Notes: generated by a model from the sequence alone, not told the origin. Shown: positions 1 to 7,785, counted from the stretch's first letter. The stretch: DNA of 64,000 nt from MED-G105 sp039814575 (GCA_039814575.1 JBCCAY010000019.1:8260-72259); one strand, 5' to 3'. Numbers and translations: made by a program.

Positions 1-212
1 TAGCTCGACACCCGGTTTTTTAAGTTCTTGGCTTTGCCCACGTAAAGAACGTCGCTGTCCGCGCCGATCATTCGGTAAACGCCGGGTTTACCAGGCAGGC
101 GCGTCACGTGATCGGCGATCAGCGCCGCGCCCGTCGGACCGGCGTGGGGCGGCCCTGCGTCGGTCGGAGTCGTGGGATCGCTCGTGTCTTTGTCTTGATT
201 TTCCGGCGTCAT
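1..212 (-). CDS. uvrC: UvrC, excinuclease ABC subunit C (N-terminal part, runs off the window)
   Basis: UvrC makes both incisions around a DNA lesion in nucleotide excision repair, in complex with UvrB. Only the first 70 codons are present; the gene continues beyond position 1. After a poorly conserved acidic leader of about 30 residues, the GIY-YIG nuclease fold begins: the GVY element lies at residues 44-46 and YVG at 57-59, followed by the KAKNLKNRV stretch typical of UvrC. The ATG at 212 is the first start after an in-frame TAA 15 bases upstream, so the start is well defined. UvrC is the only common family with this arrangement of GIY-YIG followed by GKAKNL, so the assignment is firm despite truncation. 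Confidence 0.93.
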   Translation of the reverse strand, partial: MTPENQDKDTSDPTTPTDAGPPHAGPTGAALIADHVTRLPGKPGVYRMIGADSDVLYVGKAKNLKNRVSS

Positions 213-355
213 TGGGGTCGCCGCTTAACGGGTCGTTATCATCGCTTGCATAGGGTTCGATAGCGCACTTCACGCGCAAGGAAAACACGCCTTAGAGGCG
301 CATCTTGCGGCGGGCGAAGCGCGTAAAAGGGTGCAGTAAGCGGCGTCTGAGCAGT

Positions 356-862
356 ATGGACGATTTAGCGGAAAATCGAATGAAAGCGGCCTGGGCGGCG
401 TTGCTCTTCGGTCTCGTCTCGCTCGCTGGGCTGTTCGCGGCGTTCGCCGCCGTGAAGGACTTTTCGTCCGCGCGCGCGAGCGGCAAGTGGGCGCAAACCG
501 CCGGCGTTGTTTTGAGCGCTGACGGCGAGGGCCTGCGCTACGCCTATCATTGGCAAGGCCAAAGCCGTGAGGCGCGCCGCGTTTCTTTCTTCACGCGCGG
601 TTACATCGGCTCGCCGCCGCCGACGGCACCAGGCTCGGCGGTTCCTGTTTATGTTTCTCCGACCGATCCTAATCGCGCTGTTTTAGTGCCGGGCGGCTCA
701 GGGCGGCGTTTCGCCGTTTGGATCGCCTTTAGCGGCGCGATCGTCTTTATGGGCGTAGGCGGTTTGACCCGCACTATGCTGGCCTTTGATTTTCCAGAAT
801 ATGGGCTGGCGCCCGACGCGCCCGTTGAGGACGACGCACCGGGCGGCCACGTCGCTTATTAA
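356..862 (+). CDS. DUF3592-type membrane protein
   Basis: A 168-residue protein with a hydrophobic segment near the N-terminus (about residues 10-32) and a second at about 118-142, enclosing a soluble beta-rich portion that contains YAYHWQGQ and VYVSPTDPNRAVL. This resembles DUF3592 proteins, whose function is unknown. The ATG at 356 is chosen over an upstream in-frame TTG at 305 because it starts just before the first membrane segment; a further ATG exists at 380. It is convergent with the LysR gene 35 bases downstream and divergent from uvrC. No biochemical role can be inferred from the context. Confidence 0.7.
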   Translation: MDDLAENRMKAAWAALLFGLVSLAGLFAAFAAVKDFSSARASGKWAQTAGVVLSADGEGLRYAYHWQGQSREARRVSFFTRGYIGSPPPTAPGSAVPVYVSPTDPNRAVLVPGGSGRRFAVWIAFSGAIVFMGVGGLTRTMLAFDFPEYGLAPDAPVEDDAPGGHVAY

Positions 863-897
863 AGCGGCTTATTGAAAGCATTTGTCGCTAGGCGCGG

Positions 898-1782
898 TTA
901 GCGTAATTGCTTTGTTGTCTTAAAACTTTCTGTCAGCTGGTCGATGAAACGGCGCAGTCGTTGCGGTCGTCCGCGATCGGGGGCGTAGGCGACGCTCAGC
1001 GCGAGGCGTGCGCCCTCTAAGCTTGGCGCGAGGCGGATTAATCTCCCTGCGTCCAACTCTTGTTCCACAAGCCATTCGGGCAACAATGCAGCGCCCGCGT
1101 CTTGCAATACAGCGCGTTTGACGGCCGCGATATTATCCGATGACAGCGCAATCGTCGGCCGCCAATGGCGTTCTTGGCCATGGCGATCGTACAAGGTAAT
1201 TTCGGCGTCATTGTAAGGTGTTAGGGCGACAAAGGGTAATGAGGCCCATTCCCTCGGCGATGACAGCGCGCCTGGCGCTGCGACGAGATACCGGCGCACC
1301 TGCGTTAGGCGGATGATGACGAGCCGATCGTCAAACGCGCCGCCAATGCGCACCCAGAGATCCGCCTCGCCGCCGATAAGATCGACCATTTCATCCGTAA
1401 GCCGCCAATCAATACTGACATTCGGATAGCGCCTGACAAATGTCGCCGCTTCATCCATCAATCGCGACTGGCCGAGCCCGACCGGCGCGGCGATTCTCAG
1501 CTTTCCACGAGGTTCGTCATCGCTGAGGGCGTCAAGCGCTGCATCCCACTCGGTCAAAATTTGTCGCGCGGCGACCAATAAACGCGCGCCTTCGTCCGTC
1601 AGTGTTAACTGGTGGGTCGTGCGATGGAGCAGTCTTACGCCGACCAAATCTTCCAGCGTTTTGATGCGGCGGCTGACGCTCGGCTGGCTGACATTCAAAC
1701 TGCGCGCCGCGCGGCTGAGAGCGCCAGCCTCGGCGACGGTGGTGAAGGTTTTCAATAAGGATAAGCGGTCTGGCGAAGTCAT
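898..1782 (-). CDS. LysR-family transcriptional regulator
   Basis: A 294-residue LysR-type regulator. The N-terminal winged helix-turn-helix (residues about 5-62) contains the family pattern AGALSRAARSLNVSQPSVSRR, and the remainder is a periplasmic-binding-protein-like effector domain of normal length. The ATG at 1782 opens directly onto the DNA-binding domain; a start at 1818 would add 12 unconserved residues. It is divergent from the VOC gene at 1896, with a gap of about 110 bases that should hold shared promoters. By the usual LysR logic it may control that gene and its own expression (inference). The inducer is unknown. Confidence 0.9.
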   Translation of the reverse strand: MTSPDRLSLLKTFTTVAEAGALSRAARSLNVSQPSVSRRIKTLEDLVGVRLLHRTTHQLTLTDEGARLLVAARQILTEWDAALDALSDDEPRGKLRIAAPVGLGQSRLMDEAATFVRRYPNVSIDWRLTDEMVDLIGGEADLWVRIGGAFDDRLVIIRLTQVRRYLVAAPGALSSPREWASLPFVALTPYNDAEITLYDRHGQERHWRPTIALSSDNIAAVKRAVLQDAGAALLPEWLVEQELDAGRLIRLAPSLEGARLALSVAYAPDRGRPQRLRRFIDQLTESFKTTKQLR

Positions 1783-1895
1783 GCGTATAACGTATAACAA
1801 AGATGCATTAAGATGCACTACACGTATTCAAGATTTTTGATCATCTTGGTCTGCGTCGGCTCCGGTCGGGAGCTTTTAATTCGGAGATCAATCCC

Positions 1896-2519
1896 ATGAT
1901 GAACAACAACGTCCCTTCCAAAGATAGTGCTGCAGTACGCCGCATTGCGGGTCGACAGCCGCGCCGGCGCGCCTTTTTCTTGGCTCTCGCGGCGTCGCTT
2001 GCCTCTGGATTAATGACGGCGTCAGCGGCGGGCGGCGGCGAGGCGTCGCTTGTGCGTGAAACGCATAACGACCAGGCCGCGCAAGCGCCCGCGATGGCGT
2101 TCGATCATATGTCGATCAATGTCGCGGACTTTGAAGCGGCGCTCGACTGGTATCAGGAAAAACTAGGCTTCAAACTTGATGTCGCTTGGCGCGTCGCCGC
2201 TCTCGATGGCAAGCAGCTGGCTTACCTCTCCTTGGGCGATACGGTGATCGAACTCGTAGCGGCTGACGCCGGAGGGATCGGTTTGCCTGCGCCAACAGAT
2301 TTTGCGGATCATTTTGGTCGCACGGGATATGGCCATTTGTGTTTCAGCGTCGATAGCGTTGATGCTGTGTTAGCCGAGCTACAGGCGCGCGGCGTACCGA
2401 CATTTGTCCGTGCTGAGACGTATGCGCTTGATGGTACGCCTTATGAGCGGCGTGTCGGTTTCATTAAAGACCCCGAAGGCAATGTCATTGAGTTCGCTGA
2501 AAAGCTCCGTCTGCGATAG
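1896..2519 (+). CDS. Exported VOC/glyoxalase-family protein
   Basis: A 207-residue protein with one vicinal-oxygen-chelate domain (about residues 68-205). It starts at FDHMSINVADFEAALDWYQEKLGF and ends with the typical DPEGNVIEF element; His, Glu and other metal-ligand positions are present. Unlike most VOC enzymes it carries an N-terminal leader: an Arg-rich n-region ending RRRAFF, a hydrophobic stretch, and a likely cleavage near ASA at about residues 43-46. This looks like a twin-arginine or Sec signal, so periplasmic location is inferred. It is divergent from the LysR regulator at 1782, its likely controller. Substrate unknown; lyase, dioxygenase and resistance roles are all possible in this superfamily. 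Confidence 0.82.
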   Translation: MMNNNVPSKDSAAVRRIAGRQPRRRAFFLALAASLASGLMTASAAGGGEASLVRETHNDQAAQAPAMAFDHMSINVADFEAALDWYQEKLGFKLDVAWRVAALDGKQLAYLSLGDTVIELVAADAGGIGLPAPTDFADHFGRTGYGHLCFSVDSVDAVLAELQARGVPTFVRAETYALDGTPYERRVGFIKDPEGNVIEFAEKLRLR

Positions 2520-2540
2520 GTGTCTCAGGCGGCTCTTCCG

Positions 2541-2921
2541 TTAAGGACGGTAGGTCGCGCGTTCGCCGAGGGTCGGACGTGCGACTTCAATGCGGGCGAG
2601 CGCTGGTAAATCCTTGGACAGTGCGTCGAATATCCATTGTGCGATCACTTCAAGCGTCGGCGTTTCAAGACCTTCGATTTCATTTAATAGTCGATGATCG
2701 AGAGCGTCCCTGGTCTTATCGCAAGCCGCGCGGACGGCGGCGATGTCGGTCACCCAGCCATCCTTCGTCAGCGATTCTGCGGACAAAATGACGGTCGCGA
2801 CAAAAGAATGTCCGTGCACGCGCGAATAGGCGTGAACGCCAGGTTCTTGCGCCTGTGCTGGGCTTGATTGGGCCAAATCATGGGCCGCTTCAAAGTTGAA
2901 CGTATAGCTGAGTTCGTACAT
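2541..2921 (-). CDS. QueD-like 6-pyruvoyltetrahydropterin synthase family protein with altered active site
   Basis: A 126-residue member of the T-fold PTPS/QueD family, which converts dihydroneopterin triphosphate in queuosine or tetrahydropterin synthesis. The three zinc ligands are visible: His14 in FEAAH and His36/His38 in HGHSF. The Asp75-His76 pair is also present in LDHRLLN, followed by GLETPTLEVIAQWI. However, the catalytic Cys that sits four residues before HGH in QueD (CxxxHGH) is Tyr32 here, and the C-terminal Glu position reads VARPT instead of VKET. Activity is therefore probably different from canonical QueD. It is the last gene of a leftward cluster with FolB and a FolM-like reductase, suggesting a pterin pathway. 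Confidence 0.82.
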   Translation of the reverse strand: MYELSYTFNFEAAHDLAQSSPAQAQEPGVHAYSRVHGHSFVATVILSAESLTKDGWVTDIAAVRAACDKTRDALDHRLLNEIEGLETPTLEVIAQWIFDALSKDLPALARIEVARPTLGERATYRP

Positions 2922-2999
2922 GCCAGGTTCAGGGTTCGCCCGCCGCTGTTATTCGCGCCTTTTGTTCGTTGGGCTTCGGTTGTGCTTTGCGTGGGCGGA

Positions 3000-3404
3000 T
3001 CAGAGGCGTTCGCGCGTGATTTCGACGCCGGCGCCGGCGGCGCCGTCGACCGCAGTAGTCTTCTCAATGCGCACGGTGACGGTTTTCACCATGGTGTTGG
3101 CGAGCGCCATTTCCGCTATACGCTCGGCGAGCGTCTCCACGAGCTTGATATGCCCCTTTTTCAGAATGGCGCGGATGTCCTGCGACATTCTGTCATAGCA
3201 GACGATGTCGTCGAGCTCTTCAGAAGCGGGGTTTTCCGGCACGCTGACATCGAGGCTCAAATCGATGATGATCGGCTGGTGCACGCCGACTTCGTGGTCA
3301 TAGGCGCCGATCTCCGCCTGCAGGGCGAGGCCTTTTAAGAAGACGGTGCGCCGGGTTTCCACCGACGGGGGCGCTTTGAGGGGCGTATCGTTCTTGGTCA
3401 ACAT
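3000..3404 (-). CDS. folB: Dihydroneopterin aldolase
   Basis: FolB cleaves 7,8-dihydroneopterin to 6-hydroxymethyl-dihydropterin in folate synthesis, and the same fold also acts as epimerase. The sequence carries the family elements IGAYDHEVGVHQPIIIDLSL near the N-terminus and LVETLAERIAE in the centre, with a T-fold length of 134 residues. The ATG at 3404 has an AAGAG Shine-Dalgarno six bases upstream and is preferred; an in-frame ATG at 3428 would add eight residues. It lies about 110 bases after the FolM-like gene and about 80 bases before the QueD-like gene, all leftward, so one pterin operon is likely. Confidence 0.88.
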   Translation of the reverse strand: MLTKNDTPLKAPPSVETRRTVFLKGLALQAEIGAYDHEVGVHQPIIIDLSLDVSVPENPASEELDDIVCYDRMSQDIRAILKKGHIKLVETLAERIAEMALANTMVKTVTVRIEKTTAVDGAAGAGVEITRERL

Positions 3405-3515
3405 TTGGGGCTCTTTTCGCATCGCCATGGCCGAGCTGTAATCAGGCCTTGATAGGGCCGTAAACGCATCGCCGAGCCGGCGTGGTGTTTCAAAAAACGC
3501 GCCATAGCGCGTATT

Positions 3516-4304
3516 TCACTCTTTGACGAGAGCGTCCGGCGTTTCCCAGCCAAGATGTTGTCCGCCATCGACGGCGATCATCTGCCCGGTGACCGGCGTT
3601 GCGCCGATAAGATAGCGCATCGCCGCGACGATATCGTCCGGTGTCGCGCCGCGGCCCATAATGGTCGCAGCGTTTTGCGCCTGCCAATCTTCTTCCGATT
3701 GCCGCGGGTTGCGCAAAGTGGGGCCGGGCCCAATAGCGTTCACCCGAACGCCCCGCGGCGCAAGCGCTTGCGCCATCGTCTTGGTCGCGGAATGGAGCGC
3801 AGCTTTTGAAAGAGTATAAGAAAAAAACTGCGGCGTCAGTTTCAGCGCGCGTTGGTCAATGAGGTGGATGATGAGCGCGTCCCGGCCGGCCGAGGCCTCG
3901 CTTTGGGCTTGCGCGGCGAATTTCTGCGACAAGAGAATGGGCGCGCGCAAGTTCGTGTTCAGATGCGCGTCCCAGCTTGCCCGCGTCATCGACTGTATTT
4001 CGTCATTCTCGAATAGCGACGCTGAATTAATCAGAAGGCTGAGCGGTCTGCCCAATGCTTTTGCAGCGGCGTCGACAAGGCCGGCTGTCGCCGTCTCGTC
4101 TGAGAGGTCGGCGCTGATCGCCGCGGCGCGCCCGCCTTGGCTTTTAATGGATGCGACGACATCGTCGGCGTCTTTGCGAGACGTGTTGTAATGAACGGCG
4201 ACATCAAATCCGTCCGCGCCGAGGGCGAGGGCCATGGCGCGGCCCAGCCTTTTGCCGGCGCCGGTTACAAGCGCTGCGCGTGCGATTTTATTCGTGGACG
4301 TCAT
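3516..4304 (-). CDS. FolM/pteridine reductase-like short-chain dehydrogenase
   Basis: A 262-residue SDR oxidoreductase. The cofactor loop is TGAGKRLG (residues 14-21), the TGxxxRxG variant used by NADPH-dependent pteridine reductases such as PTR1 and FolM rather than the ordinary TGxxxGxG. The catalytic pair is Tyr163 and Lys167 in YTLSK. A typical NSAS element is present, as is LIDQRALKLTPQFF before the active Tyr, a stretch also seen in FolM. The expected reaction is reduction of dihydropterins such as dihydromonapterin or dihydrofolate (family knowledge). It ends only ten bases from the antiporter gene upstream and precedes folB, which supports a pterin role. Confidence 0.82.
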   Translation of the reverse strand: MTSTNKIARAALVTGAGKRLGRAMALALGADGFDVAVHYNTSRKDADDVVASIKSQGGRAAAISADLSDETATAGLVDAAAKALGRPLSLLINSASLFENDEIQSMTRASWDAHLNTNLRAPILLSQKFAAQAQSEASAGRDALIIHLIDQRALKLTPQFFSYTLSKAALHSATKTMAQALAPRGVRVNAIGPGPTLRNPRQSEEDWQAQNAATIMGRGATPDDIVAAMRYLIGATPVTGQMIAVDGGQHLGWETPDALVKE

Positions 4305-4314
4305 TCGGCGAAGT

Positions 4315-5265
4315 TCACAGGCTTTGGGCGATGAGCAAGATAAAGACCGCGTAAGCGAGGGTCATCGCAACGCCACTCACCCGCGTGATGTCGCGCCTGG
4401 CGAAAACATAGCCGGCGAGAAGCAATGTCGCCGCGCCCATGATTGGTAGGTCGAGCGATAGAGAAGAGGCGTCGAAGCGCGCGCCGCCCGCAATGCCGGC
4501 CGCTCCGCCGACGGCCAGAATATTGAAAATGTTCGAGCCGACAATATTGCCGATGGCGACGTCGGATTTGCGATGAACGGCTGCGGCGGCGACGGTCGCA
4601 AGCTCCGGCAGGGACGTGCCGAAGGCGATAATGGTAAGGCCGATCACCTCGTCGCGGACGCCAAGATCAGCGGCTAAAAATGCGCCATACTTCACCAATA
4701 GATGCGCGCCGAGGGGCAGGCCGATCAGGCCGAACAGTAGAAACAGAATAGTGCGGATTGATAATCCGCCGTCACCGTATTCTTCCACATCGTCGAGCAT
4801 GGCGTCGTCGCCGGCGGTGAGGGCGCGATACCCTGTATAAGAGATGTAGGCGACGATCCCGACAAACAATCCGTATCCGGCAAGGCGACTGACTTCGCCG
4901 AGGCTATAGGCGATTCCCATAAAGACGGCGGTTGCGATGAGAAGAAAGGCCCCGTGCCGTCTGAGGCCTTCGACGTGCGTCGACATCGGATAGATGAGCG
5001 CCGGCAGTCCGATCACCAATAACACATTGGCGATGTTGGAGCCGATAATGTTGCCGAGCGCGATGCCGTCGCTGTTGTTGAGCACTGCTTGGATGGCGAC
5101 AACGAGTTCCGGCGCTGATGTGCCGAATGCGACAATCGTCAGGCTGACAAGGAGTGCCGGAATATTCAATGCGCGCGCCATTGCGACGGCCCCGCGCACA
5201 AGAATGTCGCCCGACGCCAGTAAGACGACGAGGCCGATCGTAATGTAGATGATTGCTTCCAGCAT
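4315..5265 (-). CDS. Calcium/sodium antiporter, CaCA (YrbG-like) family
   Basis: A 316-residue inner-membrane cation exchanger with about ten membrane segments built from two inverted repeats. The two alpha-repeat signatures are clear: GTSAPELVVAI with GNIIGSNIANVL in the first half, and GTSLPELATV with GNIVGSNIFNIL in the second. These Glu and Asn residues bind the exchanged cations in the family. Length matches bacterial CaCA members. The start ATG at 5265 opens directly onto the first membrane helix. It is the first gene of the leftward run into the FolM-like gene (ten-base gap); the functional link to pterins is not obvious. Confidence 0.92.
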   Translation of the reverse strand: MLEAIIYITIGLVVLLASGDILVRGAVAMARALNIPALLVSLTIVAFGTSAPELVVAIQAVLNNSDGIALGNIIGSNIANVLLVIGLPALIYPMSTHVEGLRRHGAFLLIATAVFMGIAYSLGEVSRLAGYGLFVGIVAYISYTGYRALTAGDDAMLDDVEEYGDGGLSIRTILFLLFGLIGLPLGAHLLVKYGAFLAADLGVRDEVIGLTIIAFGTSLPELATVAAAAVHRKSDVAIGNIVGSNIFNILAVGGAAGIAGGARFDASSLSLDLPIMGAATLLLAGYVFARRDITRVSGVAMTLAYAVFILLIAQSL

Positions 5266-5437
5266 TGTGAGCAGGCGCTTTCAAAACAAGAGGGGAGGGC
5301 GCCGCTCGTGGCCTTTGGTTAGGCGGACCGGCGGCGGAGAAACGAAAGCGCGAGGGGCGGCGTCGCAGTCTTTGACTGGATGCGCCGGAAATTATGTTGC
5401 CGGTCGCCCGTCAGCGCCCCCCGAGCGACTGGGGACG

Positions 5438-5518
5438 CTAATCAATGCGCCCTTTTTCGACGAAATTAAGGACAGCGAATAAGACAATGAAGCAGATGAT
5501 CGGCAAGAGCGTTTGCAT
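5438..5518 (-). CDS. Putative 26-residue single-pass membrane protein
   Basis: An ORF of 26 codons beginning MQTLLPIICF and ending FVEKGRID. Residues 3-19 form one hydrophobic helix, followed by a short charged tail, the layout of bacterial small membrane proteins. The ATG at 5518 has an AGAGG Shine-Dalgarno about ten bases upstream. A promoter-like pair (GTGACG, 17 bases, TATATA) lies 52-80 bases upstream on the same strand. It follows the same orientation as the antiporter, but lies upstream of that gene and about 170 bases from it. Function unknown; possible roles are regulation of a membrane partner. The evidence is hydrophobicity, start signals and promoter, not homology. Confidence 0.5.
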   Translation of the reverse strand: MQTLLPIICFIVLFAVLNFVEKGRID

Positions 5519-5569
5519 GGCGGAAAATCCTCTGAAACCGCGCTTATGCTGCGCGTCAATCCGGGCGGA

Positions 5570-5598
5570 TATATAAGCCTGCCGCACGCCCACGTCAC
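5570..5598 (-). promoter_or_regulatory. Candidate sigma-70 promoter for the 26-residue ORF
   Basis: On the minus strand a -35-like GTGACG (5598-5593) is followed after exactly 17 bases by a -10-like TATATA (5575-5570). Transcription would start near 5563, leaving a leader of about 45 bases before the ATG at 5518. Confidence 0.45.
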
Positions 5599-5809
5599 CC
5601 CCGGCGCGTCACCCTCTGCGCGCCGCGCAAACGGCGGCTAAGCGCTCCTCGAGCGATTATGCTTTCCAATCCCTAAAATCGCCCAAAAAAATCCCTCTAA
5701 AATCCCTTTAAAATCCGGACGTTCGCCTCAATCGGCGGGTGATGTTGAAGCGTTAGGGTCAATTTATCGCTTTTCCGCCCGATCATATTTTGGGGACTAA
5801 AGACCGGCC

Positions 5810-6316
5810 ATGACTGATATCGCCGCCCTATTCAATCCGATTTCGACGCCCGTCGGCGCCGATCGACGCCTTATCAACCGTTTTTCAACCGCTTGGGTGC
5901 GGGCTTCACGGGGGCAGTTCCCGAGTTGGAGCGAAATGCGCGGGATTGATCTCGGATCCGATTGGAACTGGGTGTTCGTCGTCGATTTGGCGAAAAGCAA
6001 TGGATTTCCGCACTTTAGCTACCTTGGCTCACAGCTTTCGCGGCTCGCCGACGTCTATCTCGTTGGTGGATCGGAATGGACCGTATCCATTCTCGATCGC
6101 GCCACAGACGAGATTAACGCCGCCGTGGCGGAGGAAGGACCGCATTTGGTCGAAGATTCTTTGACCTTGTGTGACGGCCGGCCGCTGCAGTTTCGCTGCA
6201 TGACGGCGCCGCTCGCCGAAGACGGCCTTTTCATAACGCAAGTCGCTGGCGTCGTTAGCGGCCGTCTGACGTCTTATGACGACACGGTTTACACGGCCGT
6301 GAACGATCTCATCTAA
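5810..6316 (+). CDS. PAS-like (PAS_5-type) sensory protein
   Basis: A 168-residue soluble protein without membrane segments. The N-terminal part (FSTAWVRASRGQFPSWSEM, about residues 25-43) and the following alternating beta/alpha pattern resemble the PAS_5 domain common in alphaproteobacteria. In that domain a W-x-AR-G helix precedes a PAS core such as FSYLGSQLSRL and ends with a strand like FITQVAGVVSGR. PAS_5 proteins are single-domain putative sensors of unknown signal. It stands alone on the plus strand, with 176 bases before the next gene. The assignment is by pattern; a different small alpha/beta family is possible. Confidence 0.6.
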   Translation: MTDIAALFNPISTPVGADRRLINRFSTAWVRASRGQFPSWSEMRGIDLGSDWNWVFVVDLAKSNGFPHFSYLGSQLSRLADVYLVGGSEWTVSILDRATDEINAAVAEEGPHLVEDSLTLCDGRPLQFRCMTAPLAEDGLFITQVAGVVSGRLTSYDDTVYTAVNDLI

Positions 6317-6493
6317 CCGCGCCGCGTCATCCGATCTCCCCATCGGCATAAAATGTGAATTTTGCAGGGCGCGCGAAACGCTCATCGCCCCTTGCGGGGC
6401 TCGGCGCGCCTCGTCTAGGGTCTTGCCCGCGCTTATGGGCGGCCATTTCGGCCGTCTGTTGAGCGCGTACTGGGGTTTGGGTAGGAACTTCGT

Positions 6494-6949
6494 ATGACGT
6501 CTTGGCGCGCGCCAGGCCGACCGACGGTCAGCACGATGATCTATTGCGCGAACGCGGATGAAGTGATCGCTTTCGCTAAGGCGGTTTTCGGCGCGTCGCT
6601 GAAACGCAAACCTCTGCGCCGTCAGGATGGAACCTTTTGGAACGCGGAGCTGACGATCGGCGACAGCATGATCATGATCGCGGAAGCCGAAGCGAATGGG
6701 CCGTCTTTGGCGGGATTTGTCTACGTCTATACGGAAGACGCAGACGCTATATATCAAAAAGCGCTGGACGCCGGCGCGCAGCCGATGGTGCCTCTTGAGG
6801 ATCAATTCTACGGCGACCGGGCCGGCGGCGTGCAGGACCCCCAAGGCAATATCTGGTGGATCGCCACGCATCAGCGCGCTTTGGACGACGACGCTCTTGT
6901 GGCGGCGGCGCGCGCGTTCGAAGCCGCCAAAGCGGGAGCGCAGCAATAA
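6494..6949 (+). CDS. PhnB/glyoxalase-like VOC protein
   Basis: A 151-residue VOC protein of the PhnB-like type. Residues about 10-125 cover the two beta-alpha-beta modules, including FAKAVFGA, ELTIGDSMIMIAEA, YGDRAGGVQDPQGNIWWIATH and the YQKALDAGAQPMVPLEDQFYG segment typical of the group. PhnB-like proteins are of unsettled function and often lack full glyoxalase activity. The stop codon overlaps the ATG of the DedA gene (TAATG), so the two are translationally coupled. The gene is cytoplasmic, with no signal peptide. Confidence 0.85.
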   Translation: MTSWRAPGRPTVSTMIYCANADEVIAFAKAVFGASLKRKPLRRQDGTFWNAELTIGDSMIMIAEAEANGPSLAGFVYVYTEDADAIYQKALDAGAQPMVPLEDQFYGDRAGGVQDPQGNIWWIATHQRALDDDALVAAARAFEAAKAGAQQ

Positions 6950-7785
6950 TGGACGGCGAGTCGATACTCGGCCTCACCGGTCTGGCGCTTTATGCCGGGC
7001 TCTTTTTGCTTCCCTTTTTCCAAGAAGATGTCGCGGTGGTCGCGGCGGCGACGGCGTCGATTATGAGTATTGAGCCGATCGTCTTTATTTTTGCCGCGAT
7101 TTTGACAGGACTTACGGCGAGCGATGTCTGGAAATATTGGCTCGGCTATTTTGCGCGAAAGCATGATTGGGCGCATCGCTTTGCCGAGAAGAAAGGCGTC
7201 TCGGTCGCCGGCGACCTTGTGCGCAATGAGCTTGGCAAGACGCTTTATGTGGCGCGTTTTGTGCCCGGCACGCGGGTTCCGACCTATGTCGCGTGCGGTT
7301 TTTTCGAAATTCCCTATGCGAAGTTTTGCGCCATCGTCGTTTTAACCGCGTTCACTTATGTGGCGGTGACCTTTGCGCTCTTTCACACGGTCGGCGCGGT
7401 CGCCGGTGAGCAGACGAAATATTGGTTGCCGGCGATCGCCATCGTAACGGTCGGAAGTTACATCTTAGTGCGGTGGTTGCGCCACCGCGGCGATCGCCTG
7501 GGCCCTATGACGCCGATGTCCGATGATTTTGACCATCCCTTAGAGGAGTCTGTAGAGGAGCCGGCGTCAGACCCTTCGAAAACCGCCTCGTCTCAAACCG
7601 CCTCGTCTCAAACCGCCTCGTCTCAAACCGCCGATGTCGACGCGGCCGCGGGCTCTGAACTTGTGAGAACGGAAAACTCAACGCCCAGCGCTCAGCAAAC
7701 CGCCGGGGCGTTGGATCGTTTGCGTCGGTCAACGAGCCAAGAAGAGCCGTCGACCCGCCAGCAGGCGCGTGAAGGCGTATCCTAG
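6949..7785 (+). CDS. DedA/SNARE-associated family membrane protein
   Basis: A 278-residue membrane protein of the DedA family (VTT domain), whose members flip undecaprenyl-phosphate or phospholipids. The core is visible as an N-terminal membrane pair, FFQEDVAVVAAATAS, a re-entrant region, YVARFVPGTRVPTYVACGFFEIPY (the family's F-x-R-x(2)PG-x-R motif, about residues 101-124), and C-terminal helices to about residue 180. The acidic QED early in the protein is typical. A long hydrophilic tail follows, containing three tandem copies of TASSQ. The ATG at 6949 overlaps the preceding stop; an earlier in-frame start at 6856 would overlap the VOC gene and is unlikely. Confidence 0.87.
   Translation: MDGESILGLTGLALYAGLFLLPFFQEDVAVVAAATASIMSIEPIVFIFAAILTGLTASDVWKYWLGYFARKHDWAHRFAEKKGVSVAGDLVRNELGKTLYVARFVPGTRVPTYVACGFFEIPYAKFCAIVVLTAFTYVAVTFALFHTVGAVAGEQTKYWLPAIAIVTVGSYILVRWLRHRGDRLGPMTPMSDDFDHPLEESVEEPASDPSKTASSQTASSQTASSQTADVDAAAGSELVRTENSTPSAQQTAGALDRLRRSTSQEEPSTRQQAREGVS
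7581..7632 (+). repeat. In-frame 15-base tandem repeat in the DedA tail
   Basis: Three exact copies of a 15-base unit (AACCGCCTCGTCTCA) plus a seven-base partial copy. The unit is a multiple of three, so each copy adds five residues (TASSQ) without shifting frame. It lies in the hydrophilic C-terminal tail. Confidence 0.95.

Larger units (their letters stand above)
5266..5809. other. Intergenic region between antiporter and PAS-like gene
   Basis: About 540 bases without a long gene. It contains the leftward 26-codon ORF at 5438-5518 with a promoter-like pair upstream, described separately. At about 5670-5715 an AT-rich patch repeats the element AAAATCCC three times on the plus strand, upstream of the PAS-like gene. 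This could be regulatory, but no known site was recognised. Other ORFs here look like chance. Confidence 0.6.

Noticed and set aside
6370..6410. GC-rich hairpins in the gap before the VOC gene as a terminator
   Set aside because: Stems are present (GCCCC/GGGGC within GGCGCGC arms) but no T-run follows, and such palindromes are frequent in GC-rich DNA.
6029..6946. Leftward ORF of 305 codons
   Set aside because: It lies opposite two well-supported rightward genes (PAS-like and VOC proteins), has Arg/His-rich composition typical of antisense frames in GC-rich DNA, and no motif.
7581..7632. Possible CRISPR-like array
   Set aside because: Units are directly adjacent with no spacers and are in frame in the DedA tail; it is a coding tandem repeat.
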